64,000 nucleotides of DNA from Skermania sp. ID1734 (GTDB lineage Bacteria > Actinomycetota > Actinomycetes > Mycobacteriales > Mycobacteriaceae), in contig NZ_VLIY01000004.1 of the NCBI RefSeq assembly GCF_007489285.1, forward strand, positions 186,001 through 250,000, given 5' to 3'. Within the stretch, counting starts at the first letter, position 1, and each line of letters begins with the position of its first letter. This document shows, piece by piece, positions 28,274 to 40,479 of the stretch. The notes below the pieces were generated by a model, which did no database searches, was not told the DNA's origin, and saw nothing but the letters and a program-made list of their open reading frames with translations. Position numbers and translations under genes: made by a program.

Positions 28274-28377
28274 CGAGCGCGTCCTCGTTCCGGTGGTAAT
28301 CGGGTTGGGTTCAGGCTACCGACGCTCTCCCGGCCGAACCGTAAGGGTTGGTTAAGGATCCGCGGTTGCTGATCATG

Positions 28378-30231
28378 TCAGTGGATTTCGGCTTTGCCGT
28401 CCTTGATCAGGATGTACCCGAATTGGAAGCTCTGTTGCACACCGCCGGGCACGGGGAACTCGTCGCTGGTCGGGAAGCCGAGCCGGCCATTTTCGAACCC
28501 AACCGACTTCCAGGCGTCGAAGATCGGGCCCTTGTGCACCGTCCACGCTCCCGACAGCGGGCTCCAGTAGATGTAGCCGTTCTCGAACTCGTTGAACTTG
28601 CCCAGGTTCTTCAGGCCCTGCTCGTCGGACTTCGGGAACCCGAGCCAGCTGTCCTCGTAGCCCAGCGAGGCATATTTCTGCATGATCAAGCCCTGCACCG
28701 AGTGGGTGCCGTTGGCCGGGCTGAAGTACATGGCTCCGATCTGGAAGGCCTGCACAGACCCGTCCTTGTGCGGCGTCTTGACCTCCTCGCCCGTCGGGTA
28801 GCCGAGCGGGCCACGCTCGTAGCCCTGCTTGCCCCACGCGGTGAAGATGTCGCCACGCACCGCATGCGCACCCACCAGGGGGTTCCAGTAGATCGAGCCG
28901 TGCTGGAAGGCCTGGTACCGGCCAATCAGATCTGGCAGCACCTTTTCGCCGCTGGTGGGCAGCCCGAGCGGCCCGTTGGGCCCACCGTTGGCCTGGTAGG
29001 CGCCGCCGATGCGGCCGGCCACCACCTGCGGCCCGGTGGCCTGGGAGTAAAAGACGCGGCCGTAGCGGTAATCCTGCGCCACGCCACCGGTGACGTTGTA
29101 TTCGTTGGTGACGCAGTCACCGAGCCAATTGTTGGCGCCCACCGCGCCCCCGATGGCACCGCCTACAGTGCACGCCGGCTTGTCTGCCTCCACTCCGAGC
29201 GCAGCGGCGGCCTGCGGCCAGGACTGGCGCATCTCGAAGTCCCAGTACGGCCAGGAGTGGGTGCCGGACGGCCGGTAGTTCACGGTGGCTGGGATGCCCA
29301 GCTTGTTGAGCTTGGTGGCGAAGTTCTGTGACGTGAGCCGGGACAAAATCTCGAGGCCCATGCCCGCGAAGTTGGTGCTGACCCCCGGGATACCCGTGGC
29401 CTGGTCGTAGGGCCCGGTCATACCGCTTCCGCTGGACACGTACAGGCTGGTGTCCTTGAGGTTGTCGGCCAGCAGATAGGGGTCGTGGTCGGGCCATGCC
29501 TGGTTGGTCGGCGGCCCCCACATGTCGGCCGAATCGAATCCGCCGGCGTCGTTCATCGCGTACTTGATGGCCTCCGGCATACCCAGCGAGGTGGTGGTGA
29601 GAAAGCCGGAGTACGACGCCGCGTATTTGAAGAAGCCCTTGTTGCGGGCCGTCAGCATCATCGCGGCGGTGCCGCCCATGGACAGGCCCTCGACGCCGCG
29701 CACTTGTGTTGTACGCCATTGACTTTCGAGGATCGGCGGCAGTTCCTTGGTGAGGAAGGTCTCCCATTGATAGTTGTGGCCGTTGTCTTCCTTGAGCCAG
29801 TCGGTGTAGAAGCTCGATTGGCCGCCGACGGGCAGCACCACGTTGACGTTTTTGTCCGCGTAGAACGGCTCGGCCTTGGCGTCCGAGGTCCATCCACTCT
29901 CGATGTCCGTCGCGCGCAGGCCGTCCAGCATATACAGGGCCGGGAACTTCATCTCCGGCTTGTTGTTCCAGTCACGGGCAAGCAATAGTTGCACCTGAAT
30001 CGCGGTGCCCATCGACGGCGAATTCACCCACAGCGCCACCCGCCGGTCAGTGAGCCAGATGACCTTCTGAACAGAGGCTCCGGCAGGGGCCGGATCGGCA
30101 TGGGCGGCGGCCGGTCCGGCATAGCTGGTGGGCTCGACGACGGCGGTTGCCAACCCAGCCGCGACAGGCAGCACCAACGCCGCGGCACACAGGCCGAGGG
30201 TGCGTTTGCGTAGTCCTAGTGCGCGTCGCAT
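28378..30231 (-). CDS. Mycoloyltransferase (antigen 85 family) with C-terminal LGFP repeats
   Basis: The 617-residue protein has a signal peptide (to about 45), an esterase/mycoloyltransferase domain to about 345 with nucleophile GLSMGG and histidine GTHSWPYW, then four LGFP-type repeats (LGLPTSGE, LGYPTGEE, LGFPKSDE, LGFPTSDE). Antigen 85 proteins of M. tuberculosis lack LGFP repeats; Corynebacterium, Nocardia and relatives have such fusions, where the repeats are thought to hold the enzyme at the wall. It should transfer mycoloyl groups between trehalose mycolates or to arabinogalactan. ATG at 30231, preceded by GTGAGG, is preferred to the GTG five codons earlier. Confidence 0.92.
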   Translation of the reverse strand: MRRALGLRKRTLGLCAAALVLPVAAGLATAVVEPTSYAGPAAAHADPAPAGASVQKVIWLTDRRVALWVNSPSMGTAIQVQLLLARDWNNKPEMKFPALYMLDGLRATDIESGWTSDAKAEPFYADKNVNVVLPVGGQSSFYTDWLKEDNGHNYQWETFLTKELPPILESQWRTTQVRGVEGLSMGGTAAMMLTARNKGFFKYAASYSGFLTTTSLGMPEAIKYAMNDAGGFDSADMWGPPTNQAWPDHDPYLLADNLKDTSLYVSSGSGMTGPYDQATGIPGVSTNFAGMGLEILSRLTSQNFATKLNKLGIPATVNYRPSGTHSWPYWDFEMRQSWPQAAAALGVEADKPACTVGGAIGGAVGANNWLGDCVTNEYNVTGGVAQDYRYGRVFYSQATGPQVVAGRIGGAYQANGGPNGPLGLPTSGEKVLPDLIGRYQAFQHGSIYWNPLVGAHAVRGDIFTAWGKQGYERGPLGYPTGEEVKTPHKDGSVQAFQIGAMYFSPANGTHSVQGLIMQKYASLGYEDSWLGFPKSDEQGLKNLGKFNEFENGYIYWSPLSGAWTVHKGPIFDAWKSVGFENGRLGFPTSDEFPVPGGVQQSFQFGYILIKDGKAEIH

Positions 30232-30287
30232 GGAGTCGAGCCTCACTTTCCATCACGGGGCCGGGTGGAACCGCCCCGGTGTTGCCG

Positions 30288-30310
30288 CAGGCGGCATCGC
30301 CTGCCGCCTG
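30288..30310. terminator. Hairpin between two mycoloyltransferase genes
   Basis: Perfect 9-bp arms CAGGCGGCA and TGCCGCCTG with a 5-nt loop, flanked on both sides by GGTGTTGC. It lies in the 189-bp gap between the middle and the LGFP mycoloyltransferase genes. It may end the upstream transcript, but no T run follows. Confidence 0.45.
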
Positions 30311-30420
30311 GTGTTGCAAGGCTTTTCTACCGCGAAGCGGTGGCCAAACCGGGGAGGACGCGCTGAGAGTGATGTGACTCGTGTGACTTCAGGTACTACG
30401 CAAGCCGCGAGTGCGTCGCT

Positions 30421-31392
30421 TTAGACACCCAGCGCCTGCAGCAGCATCGGGCGCGACTTCCACAGTTCGCTCTCCCAGTACTTCCAGGAGTGCGTGCCCA
30501 CGGCGGGAAATTCGAAGCGCGCGGGTATCCCGAGCGAGCCCAGCCGTGCCTGGAAGGCCCTGGTGTTGACCAGCGCCAGCGCTTCCAACCCCATGGCACT
30601 CGTGGTGTTGTAGACCGCGATCGGCGAATCGGCCCGGTCGGTGGGGCCGGGCAATCCGCTGCCCGCGGAAATGTACATCGGCAGACCGCGTAACTGTGGC
30701 GCGAATACGAACGGATCGTTGCGCAACCACGCGGGGCTCCACGGCGGCCCCCACATCGAGTCGACGTTGAAGCGGCCGGCGTCGAGCATGGCGATCCGGA
30801 TCGCCTCGCGCATGCCGGGCGCAGAGATGTTCAGGTAGCCGGAGTAGGCCGCAGCCGCCTTGAACTGGTCGCGGTGATAGGCGGCCAACGTCAGCGCCGC
30901 ACTGGCGCCCATGGACAGCCCGGCGACGGCGTTCTTGGTTGGGTTGACGCCGAACTTGGCGAGGTAGGCTGGCAACTCCTTGGTCAGGAACGTCTCCCAC
31001 TTGTAGGTGTAGGTCTGACCGTTGAGATTGCTCGGCGCATACCAGTCGCTGTAGAAGCTCGACTCCCCACCGACCGGCATGACCAGCGTGACGTTGTCGC
31101 CGGCGAACTGCTGCAGTGCGTTGGTTTCGGCAGACCAGGCATTGCGATCGTTCTGGGCCCGCATGCCGTCGAGCAGGTAGAGCGCGGCGTCACCGCCGTG
31201 CGCGGCCCACTGCACCTCTACCTTGACGGGCCCCATGCTCGACGGCACCGTCAGCACGGTGAACCCGGGCGCGGGCAACCGGTGCGCCGGAGCCGCGGTA
31301 GCGGTAGTGAGTCCGAGGGTGCTCAGCAGCGCGAGCGCAAGGGTCATCGCAGACATCAGACGCCAACCGACTATCCCCCGACCGATGCTCAT
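30421..31392 (-). CDS. Mycoloyltransferase (antigen 85 family), fbpD position
   Basis: The 323-residue secreted protein has a signal peptide (cleavage probably after TATAAPA, about 34) and one antigen 85 domain with GLSMGAS nucleophile and GTHSWKYW histidine. It sits where M. tuberculosis has fbpD (Rv3803c, MPT51), which lost its catalytic residues; here the serine and histidine are present, so it is probably an active enzyme and should not be called MPT51 on position alone. It shares DGMRAQ/DGLRAR, PVGGESSFYSDW and WETFLTKELP motifs with both neighbours. Confidence 0.9.
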   Translation of the reverse strand: MSIGRGIVGWRLMSAMTLALALLSTLGLTTATAAPAHRLPAPGFTVLTVPSSMGPVKVEVQWAAHGGDAALYLLDGMRAQNDRNAWSAETNALQQFAGDNVTLVMPVGGESSFYSDWYAPSNLNGQTYTYKWETFLTKELPAYLAKFGVNPTKNAVAGLSMGASAALTLAAYHRDQFKAAAAYSGYLNISAPGMREAIRIAMLDAGRFNVDSMWGPPWSPAWLRNDPFVFAPQLRGLPMYISAGSGLPGPTDRADSPIAVYNTTSAMGLEALALVNTRAFQARLGSLGIPARFEFPAVGTHSWKYWESELWKSRPMLLQALGV

Positions 31393-31433
31393 CTACCTGT
31401 GCCCGCCCTTCTTCGCCCTCGCGCCGCAATCGA

Positions 31434-31466
31434 ACCGTGACCGACAGATAACTTTTTGGTCACGGT
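31434..31466. promoter_or_regulatory. Inverted repeat upstream of the middle mycoloyltransferase
   Basis: Perfect 9-bp arms ACCGTGACC and GGTCACGGT separated by 15 nt with a T5 tract, 42 bp upstream of the ATG at 31392. Its position suits an operator for that gene; the regulator is unknown. Confidence 0.5.
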
Positions 31467-31586
31467 GCCGCGAGGACAGTATCGGCTCTCGGCGGGTCGG
31501 GCAAGTGGGTGGACCGCGACTGGACAAACACAACTTCGTTCGACAGACGGGAATCCGTCTATCGGGCGAAGTTTCGTTCGACGCGT

Positions 31587-31614
31587 TGCGCAAAGACGAC
31601 TGCGCAAAGACGAC
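31587..31614. repeat. Exact tandem direct repeat, 2 x 14 bp
   Basis: TGCGCAAAGACGAC occurs twice head to tail between two mycoloyltransferase genes, overlapping the foot of the terminator hairpin at 31613-31647. Probably a local duplication. Confidence 0.85.
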
Positions 31615-31647
31615 TGTGGCCCGCCGCTTGATGCGACGGGCCACAGT
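31613..31647 (-). terminator. Terminator hairpin of the mycoloyltransferase at 31662
   Basis: Arms ACTGTGGCCCG (31613-31623) and CGGGCCACAGT (31637-31647) pair perfectly over 11 bp with a further C-G pair inside the loop. It begins 15 bp past the stop codon on the minus strand. The following bases are only weakly T-rich. Confidence 0.75.
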
Positions 31648-31661
31648 GCTTTCAGTTGCGC

Positions 31662-32708
31662 TTAACCGATGCTCTGGCTGAGCGACGGGATCATGCGGTA
31701 GACGTCGTCCTGCCACCAGCCCCAGCTATGCGTTCCCACGGGCGGGAAGTCATAGATCACGTTGGTGTAGCCCAGCGACGCCAGCCGGACCTGGAAGGCC
31801 TTGGTGTTGGCCAGCGCGACCGCCTCCAAGCCCATGGCATTGGTGGTGTTGTACAGGTCGAGCAGGTTGTTCACGTGGTCGTTGTAACCAGGGATACCGC
31901 TACCAGCCGCGATGTAGAGGCGGGTGTGGTTGGCGATGAGGCGCGGTGCGAACACGAACGGGTCGTTGCGCAGCCAGGCCGGATCCCACGGCGGGCCCCA
32001 CATGCAGTCGAGGTTGTAACCGTTCTGGCTCAGCATCGCCAGTCGCATGGCTTCCTTCATGCCCGGCGCCGAGATGTTCAGGTAGCCGGAGAACGAACCA
32101 GCGTAGGAGAACTGGTCGGGGTAGTAGGCCGCGAACATCAGCGCCGCGCTGCCACCCATGGACAGGCCGAACACGCCGTTGCGGTGCGGGTTGAAGCCCA
32201 ACCGCTGCGCCAGCGCGTCACGCAGCTGGTGCGTGATGAAGGTTTCCCAGCGGTAGGGGAGCTTCTGGGTCGATCCACTCGTGGAGCCGGCATCCACACC
32301 GAAGAACTGGCTCGGTGCTTCCCAGTCGGAGTAGAAGCTGTTCTCACCGCCGACGGGCATGACGACGTTGATGTTGGCCCGATTCAGCGCCTCGGCAACG
32401 TTGGTCTCGATTTCCCACCCGTTGAGGTCGTTGCGGGCCCGCAGACCGTCGAGAGCGTAGACAACCCGGCTGGTGTTGCCGTCGTAGGCGCGGAAGATGC
32501 GCGACTTGAGCGGGACACCGTTCGGGTCATTGACCCAGAAGTCGAACCCGCGCGGATCGAACGCGGCGTGCGCGGGTGCCCCTGCACCAACCATGGCAAT
32601 GCCCATCGGCAGCAACATCGCCAAGGCGAAAGCGATGACAGTGCGGCGACCCCAACTACGCCGACTTCCTTCGCCCGTTCGCATGGAACGTTTGAAGATC
32701 GTTCGCAT
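31662..32708 (-). CDS. Mycoloyltransferase (antigen 85 family), fbpA position
   Basis: The 348-residue secreted protein has a Lys/Arg-rich start, a signal peptide ending near PAHAAF (about 49) and an antigen 85 domain with GLSMGGSAAL nucleophile and GTHSWGWW histidine. It lies next to aftB, like Rv3804c (fbpA). ATG at 32708 is chosen because GGAAAGG lies 8 nt upstream. It is expected to make trehalose dimycolate and mycoloyl-arabinogalactan outside the cytoplasmic membrane. The fibronectin-binding segment of the M. tuberculosis proteins is not obvious by eye, so the symbol fbpA is not assigned. Confidence 0.92.
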   Translation of the reverse strand: MRTIFKRSMRTGEGSRRSWGRRTVIAFALAMLLPMGIAMVGAGAPAHAAFDPRGFDFWVNDPNGVPLKSRIFRAYDGNTSRVVYALDGLRARNDLNGWEIETNVAEALNRANINVVMPVGGENSFYSDWEAPSQFFGVDAGSTSGSTQKLPYRWETFITHQLRDALAQRLGFNPHRNGVFGLSMGGSAALMFAAYYPDQFSYAGSFSGYLNISAPGMKEAMRLAMLSQNGYNLDCMWGPPWDPAWLRNDPFVFAPRLIANHTRLYIAAGSGIPGYNDHVNNLLDLYNTTNAMGLEAVALANTKAFQVRLASLGYTNVIYDFPPVGTHSWGWWQDDVYRMIPSLSQSIG

Positions 32709-32821
32709 CTTTGACCTTTCCTGTATTGCGACGCTTGGCCGCACGTGACGCTGCGCAGGTCGACATCCGTCATCAACTGGGCTTTGTTGCCAGAGTTACT
32801 GATGTGACTTGCTGACTATCT

Positions 32822-32866
32822 TTTCGGTTTTCTTTCCTAACGGCAGCAGCCGTGACCGAACCGAAA
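32822..32866 (-). terminator. Possible terminator of the aftB operon
   Basis: Arms TTTCGGTT and AACCGAAA (8 bp) enclose a second small hairpin CGGC-AGCA-GCCG at 32841-32852. It lies about 80 bp past the aftB stop, before the mycoloyltransferase gene. Together they could end the glf-aftB transcript; there is no clear T run. Confidence 0.35.
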
Positions 32867-32944
32867 CCGAAAGTAGCGGTAACGATACCTGGTCCTACGC
32901 CGCAGCTCGGCCGTTCCCTTATCGCTAGCGGTTCTGCAAGCGTT

Positions 32945-34882
32945 TCAGTAGCCGCGCTGTAACTTAGGTTTCGGCAGGTCACAGCGCTGAATCTCGTACT
33001 TGGGCACCCGATCAAATCGGTACTTGGCAAACTCCAGGGAGCGCCTGAAGTTCTGCTTCCACCGGGCCCAGGTGAGGTCCGAGCGGTACGACGTCAGCAA
33101 ATCTTCAGTTTCCGGACATTTCAACGCGACCTCGGCTTGCTTGACCCAATCCTCATCCAGATACCAGGGCATCCACGGGTGCTTGTCCACCATGTGCAGA
33201 TCCGCAATCACCCAGTCCGGATAGAGATCTTTGTCATGCCCGATCCGGCCGTCTTTGAGCCGCACGGTGTGGGCGGCCAACGGGTACGCCAAGCCCTCCT
33301 GGTCGATCACCCGAACATCGAGCGGCACGTTCATACTCGTCATGCCGAGGTTCAGGAAGTACACGGTGTGACCCGCTCCGCCGGGCGGGATCGGCAGCGG
33401 CGGCGGCGCCACATCCCAGAACTCGAACGACGGGGAAGCCAGTAGCAGGCCGCCGTTCGGCGTCTCGTTGATGTCGCGAAGCATCGCCCGCATGCGCGGG
33501 TAGTCCAGATAGTCCTCGGCGAGAATCGGGTGTGCGTGGCCAGTATTGAGGACGTAGTAGGCCCGCTCGTCGACAATTCCGGACCGGCCGATCACCGTCC
33601 CGTTCGGCATCCCGACAGTGTTCGACGCGAATATCGCCCAGCCGATGGTCGCGATCCAGCCGATACCGGCGAGCGCGAAGCCCGTCGTCTCGCTACGGGA
33701 TCGCCAGTCTTCCGGCACCCGGATCGCGATCACCGAAACCGGCAGCAGGAAGCAGAACAGCTGCGGCAACAACATCCGGCCATGCATGAAGTCGCCGCCG
33801 ACCTTGATCGTGTAGCCGGTCAGCAAAAGGCCGCACACGAGGAACAACGCGACCACCGCGCCGGGGGTGCGCAGCCGCCGTTGCAGACGGCGCCACACTG
33901 GCTGCTTGGGCGTGGCAGTGGCGACCACGTCCGCCGGCGCACCCGCTCGGCGACGCAGGACCAGCACGGTCACGACGACGAGCAGCGCCAGCGGCAGCCA
34001 CAACACATAGGGACCGACCAGATTCCACAAGTAGGTGAAACCCTGACCCCATTTGCTGCCGACCGCATCCTTGGCCACCGCGGTGTTCGGGTACGGCAAT
34101 GCGTAGTAGCCCATCCGCCAGATCTGGTAACCGACGGGCACGGCCCCGGCGATCAGGACCATGGCGATCCGAGTGCGCACCGGGTTGTGCATCGGAGTGA
34201 AGAACAGGAAGGCGAGCGACACCACGGCGAAGATCGTCATCTCCGGGCGCACCAGCGGCCCCAGACCGAGAAGGAAGCACAGCGGCAGCACGGTGGCGGC
34301 CCCAGAACGTTCCAACTTGCTCCACCGCATCATCAGGAACCAGACCAGTGCCAGCCAGAAGATCTCCAGGCTGATCTCGAGTCCCGACGTCGCGTAGTCG
34401 CGCGCCGGCGGCACCGCGATATACACAATCGCGCCCGCCGGCAACAGCACGAAGCCCGACCGCGGACCGCCCCACAATTTGCCCGCACCCAGCATCGCCA
34501 ACACGATCGCGGAGACCGACAGAGTCAACGCCAGGCCGAGGACGACGTACTCGATGCGCGCCTGCGTTACCCAGCTCAGCGCGTAGATGAGGTAGGTCCA
34601 CGCGGTACTCGTGTTGGTCTCGACCCGTTCGCCGATGTTGAACACCGGCCCATTGCCGGCCAGCAGGTTGCGGACCGTGCGCAGCACGATCAGCCCGTCG
34701 TCGGCAATCCAGCGCCGCTCCCAACCGCCGTAGCAGAAGAACCCACCGGTGATGGCGATCCCGACAACAAACACGACCCAGCTCGTTACCCGGTTCGGAT
34801 ACCGGTAGCGCACGCGGCCCTTGTCTACCGCGACCTCGGAGAATTCCGCGGTCAACTCCTCACGCGATGTAGACAGCGACAC
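32945..34882 (-). CDS. aftB: Arabinofuranosyltransferase AftB
   Basis: The 645-residue protein starts with one membrane helix and then the GT-C motif RRWIADDGLIVLRTVRNLLAGNGPVFN, nearly identical to the same region of M. tuberculosis AftB (Rv3805c), followed by about nine more helices and a soluble extracytoplasmic C-terminal domain. AftB adds the terminal beta-1,2-linked arabinofuranose of arabinan, where mycolates are attached. GTG at 34882 has GGAG 8 nt upstream and overlaps the end of ubiA by 23 bp; GTG at 34813 would give a protein of 622 residues, closer to the 627 of M. tuberculosis. Both are possible. Confidence 0.94.
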   Translation of the reverse strand: MSLSTSREELTAEFSEVAVDKGRVRYRYPNRVTSWVVFVVGIAITGGFFCYGGWERRWIADDGLIVLRTVRNLLAGNGPVFNIGERVETNTSTAWTYLIYALSWVTQARIEYVVLGLALTLSVSAIVLAMLGAGKLWGGPRSGFVLLPAGAIVYIAVPPARDYATSGLEISLEIFWLALVWFLMMRWSKLERSGAATVLPLCFLLGLGPLVRPEMTIFAVVSLAFLFFTPMHNPVRTRIAMVLIAGAVPVGYQIWRMGYYALPYPNTAVAKDAVGSKWGQGFTYLWNLVGPYVLWLPLALLVVVTVLVLRRRAGAPADVVATATPKQPVWRRLQRRLRTPGAVVALFLVCGLLLTGYTIKVGGDFMHGRMLLPQLFCFLLPVSVIAIRVPEDWRSRSETTGFALAGIGWIATIGWAIFASNTVGMPNGTVIGRSGIVDERAYYVLNTGHAHPILAEDYLDYPRMRAMLRDINETPNGGLLLASPSFEFWDVAPPPLPIPPGGAGHTVYFLNLGMTSMNVPLDVRVIDQEGLAYPLAAHTVRLKDGRIGHDKDLYPDWVIADLHMVDKHPWMPWYLDEDWVKQAEVALKCPETEDLLTSYRSDLTWARWKQNFRRSLEFAKYRFDRVPKYEIQRCDLPKPKLQRGY

Positions 34883-35786
34883 CAACCACTCCGATCCAGG
34901 CGATGGCCAGCAGCTGCAGGACCCGGTCCCCCAGTGCAATCTCCTCCGGTTCCCCGGCCTCACCGCCGTCCACATCCACCGCGTAACGCAGGATCGCGAT
35001 GGTGAACGGGATCATCGAAATGGCGAACCAGGTGGAGTGCTCGTTCTGATCGCGCTCGAAAGCCCACAAGCCGTAGCAGATCACCACCGCAGTGGCCGAC
35101 AGCGTCCAGACGAAGCGCAGATACGTCGGTGTGTACGCCTCGAGCGACTTGCGAATCTTCGCTCCGGTACTGAGCGCAATCTGGATCTCCGCGTAGCGTT
35201 TGCCGGCCGCCATGAACAGCGATCCGAACGCCATGATCAGCAGGAACCACTGGGACAGCGGGATGCCCGCCGCGGTACCGCCGGCCACGGCGCGCAGGAG
35301 GAATCCTGAACTGACGATGCAGATGTCCAGAACATGCTCATGCTTGAGACCAAAGCAGTACGCCAGCTGCACGGCGATGTAAACGGCCATCACCACGGCC
35401 AGGTGCCAGTTTGCGAAGAAGGACAGCGCGAACGCCGCAATGAGGAACACGACGGCGAGCCCGTAGGCCATGTTCACCGGCAGCACGCCGGCGGCAATCG
35501 GACGGTAACGCTTGGTCGGGTGTGCCCGGTCGGCCTCGACGTCGATGGCGTCGTTGATCAGATAGATGCCCGACGCGGCCAGGCAGAAGACCACGAACGC
35601 CAACCCGACGGGCGCCAGCACATCGAGATGGGTGATCGAGCCGGCGGCCAACGGTGCAGCCAGCACGAGCACGTTCTTGACCCATTGGCGCGGCCGGATC
35701 GCCTTGATGACGCCGCCCAGCAGCGTCTTCGGCGGTCCCTTGACGACGCCTTCGGCCAGATCGTGCCCAGTCGGCTCTTCACTCAT
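34860..35786 (-). CDS. ubiA: Decaprenyl-phosphate phosphoribosyltransferase UbiA
   Basis: The 308-residue membrane protein has eight to nine helices and the UbiA-family Asp motif NDAIDVEADRAHPTKRYRPI (about 71-90) that binds prenyl pyrophosphate or phosphate through Mg2+. In this locus the enzyme (Rv3806c type) transfers phosphoribose to decaprenyl phosphate, the first step to the arabinose donor used by AftA, Emb and AftB. ATG at 35786 overlaps the stop of the phosphatase gene as ATGA. UbiA changes are also linked to ethambutol resistance in M. tuberculosis. Confidence 0.95.
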   Translation of the reverse strand: MSEEPTGHDLAEGVVKGPPKTLLGGVIKAIRPRQWVKNVLVLAAPLAAGSITHLDVLAPVGLAFVVFCLAASGIYLINDAIDVEADRAHPTKRYRPIAAGVLPVNMAYGLAVVFLIAAFALSFFANWHLAVVMAVYIAVQLAYCFGLKHEHVLDICIVSSGFLLRAVAGGTAAGIPLSQWFLLIMAFGSLFMAAGKRYAEIQIALSTGAKIRKSLEAYTPTYLRFVWTLSATAVVICYGLWAFERDQNEHSTWFAISMIPFTIAILRYAVDVDGGEAGEPEEIALGDRVLQLLAIAWIGVVGVAVYIA

Positions 35787-36308
35787 ATCTCCGCAAACCT
35801 CTTCTCGGCAGCCAGCACCGCAGCCGCCGACGCCGCGCCCAGCGCCGAACCGGCGAGGACATCCGTCGGATAGTGCACGCCCAGCACCATGCGCGATAGC
35901 AGCATCGGCGGCACGAGCACCGCAGGCAAGGGTAGCCCGGTCAGCCGACCAAGTAGCACCGCCGCCGCCGTCGTCGACGTGGCGTGCGACGACGGGAAGC
36001 TCAACTTGCTGGGCGTCGACACATTGACCGCCACGGACGGATGATCGGGTCGCGGCCGGCGGACCACTCGCTTGATCACGATGGATGCCGCGTGCGCGCC
36101 GACCGCGCCGACCGCGACCCCACCCCACTGCCGCCGCCGCGCTGGATCAAGGACCGCGCCGACCGCGGCAACACCGACCCAGCCGAGAGCATGTTCGCCG
36201 AAGTGCGACATCGCGCGGGCGGTCTTGATCACGCTCGGATGCGAACCCAACCCGGACTGCACCGCGTTGAGGACCGCGACCTCTCCGCTCGATGCCGGGA
36301 TTTCGATG

Positions 36309-36319
<11 letters not shown>
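35783..36319 (-). CDS. PAP2-family phosphatase, Rv3807c type
   Basis: The 178-residue protein carries the three PAP2 motifs KRVVRRPRP (about 93), FPSSHATST (about 118) and SRMVLGVHYPTD (about 150) with the catalytic histidines in the last two. It is proposed in the family to remove the 5-phosphate from decaprenyl-phosphoryl-5-phosphoribose made by UbiA, whose gene overlaps it. It also overlaps the end of glfT2 by 11 bp, so the operon glf-glfT2-phosphatase-ubiA-aftB is translated as a coupled block. Confidence 0.92.
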
Positions 36320-39432
<3,113 letters not shown>

Positions 39433-39449
39433 GCTGCCCGTACAGGCAG

Positions 39450-39486
39450 GTGCGGTTTGCCAGTCCGTGGACATGACAAACCGCAC
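39450..39486. repeat. Inverted repeat upstream of glf
   Basis: Perfect 10-bp arms GTGCGGTTTG and CAAACCGCAC with 17 nt between. It can be the terminator of the MerR-type gene (ending at 39587 on the same strand) or a site upstream of the glf promoter. Confidence 0.7.
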
Positions 39487-39519
39487 TCTCTTTCCGGCGA
39501 CTCCGACGGCCTCCCCTCC

Positions 39520-39576
39520 AGAAGCAGGGGTCCCCCGGTGCCCGCTGACGCGACCAGCGGTCCCCCGCCTCCGCGG
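39520..39576. repeat. Dispersed hairpin repeat, copy B
   Basis: This 57-bp block aligns without gaps with copy A at 5928-5984 (about 77 percent identity counted by eye), sharing AGCAGGG, CGCTGACGC and GGTCCCC. It lies just past the stop of the MerR-type gene. Confidence 0.7.
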
Positions 39577-39586
39577 TCTGGACGCG

Positions 39587-40348
39587 CTACATCCGCTCGG
39601 CGTACACGGCCATCGCATCACGCACGAACTCGGCGCCGGACCGACCACCGTAGTTCGCCGCGAAGCGCTCGTCATCGACGTACATCTGCCCCAAGCAGCG
39701 AAACCGCTCCGCGGAGGGCTGCTGACCCTGCCAGCTAAGCACGATCCAGTCGTAGTGCCGCTGCACGATCGATTGAACCGTCGGGTCATCCACCGGCAGT
39801 CCCGCGTCGCGCGCCTGCGCATAGTCGGCGGCGATGTCGACGTGGGCTTGCTGGAACGCCTTCTTGTCGGCATCGGACTTAGACCGCCACCAGCGGTCGC
39901 TGCTTTCATACGCTTCCTTACCCCAGCGCTCGATCACCTCGTCCTTGTACTGGGTGTGGTCGAAGCCGTCGAATGCTTCTGTTGCCATCAGTGGTTCACC
40001 TCCACGGGACTTACGAATGGTTGTCTTGACCGACTCGATTTGGCGGGCGAGCCGGGCCTGGGATTGTTCGAGAAGCTGCAGGTGGGTTTCGAGCGCGGCG
40101 ACCGGCTCCTGCTCGCCATCGAGAATTTGAGCGATGGCCGGTAAGCCCAATCCGAGGTCGCGCAGCAGCAGGATCCGCTGCAACCGGATCAGGCAATCCT
40201 GGTCGTAATAGCGGTAACCGTTGGTCCCGACTCTCGACGGACGCAAGAGTCCGATCTCGCCGTAATGACGCAGGGTTCGACTGGTGGTACCGGCGGCTTT
40301 GCTGAGGTCCTGAATCGACCACTCGGGTTTCGCACTCACACAACCCAT
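39587..40348 (-). CDS. MerR-family regulator with TipAS-like ligand domain
   Basis: The 253-residue protein has an N-terminal MerR helix-turn-helix (SIQDLSKAAGTTSRTLRHYGEIGLL, about 11-35; GYRYYDQDCLIRLQRI), a coiled-coil dimerisation helix (about 80-115) and a C-terminal TipAS-type domain (about 140-250) with many aromatic and His residues. TipA-like proteins bind thiopeptides or other drugs and activate efflux or catabolic genes. The palindrome at 40357-40371, directly upstream of its ATG, is its likely own operator. Confidence 0.92.
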   Translation of the reverse strand: MGCVSAKPEWSIQDLSKAAGTTSRTLRHYGEIGLLRPSRVGTNGYRYYDQDCLIRLQRILLLRDLGLGLPAIAQILDGEQEPVAALETHLQLLEQSQARLARQIESVKTTIRKSRGGEPLMATEAFDGFDHTQYKDEVIERWGKEAYESSDRWWRSKSDADKKAFQQAHVDIAADYAQARDAGLPVDDPTVQSIVQRHYDWIVLSWQGQQPSAERFRCLGQMYVDDERFAANYGGRSGAEFVRDAMAVYAERM

Positions 40349-40356
40349 GCTGCAAG

Positions 40357-40371
40357 TTGACGTCGCGTCAA
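40357..40371. promoter_or_regulatory. Candidate MerR operator
   Basis: Palindrome TTGACG-TCG-CGTCAA lies 8 bp upstream of the MerR-type start, in the usual place between -35 and -10 of an autoregulated MerR promoter. Binding is inference. Confidence 0.55.
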
Positions 40372-40398
40372 TGTCAATCAGAATCTTCCATTATTTCG

Positions 40399-40411
40399 AG
40401 AGCAGTGCTCT
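40399..40411. promoter_or_regulatory. Candidate TetR-type operator before the DUF385 gene
   Basis: Palindrome AGAGCA-G-TGCTCT overlaps a TTGAC -35-like element, about 70 bp before the DUF385 start. A similar half site GAGAGCAC occurs near 40451. The TetR gene at 40911 is the nearest candidate regulator. Confidence 0.5.
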
Positions 40412-40479
40412 TGACTTGTCCGAACGAAAGGAGTTCACTAGTAACAACAGAGAGCACCGCTCACAGTGAGGAGAAGGAA

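Noticed and set aside
33530-35005. Long plus-strand frame opposite aftB
   Set aside because: Very rich in Gln, Arg, His and Pro with no recognisable fold; shadow of the aftB frame.
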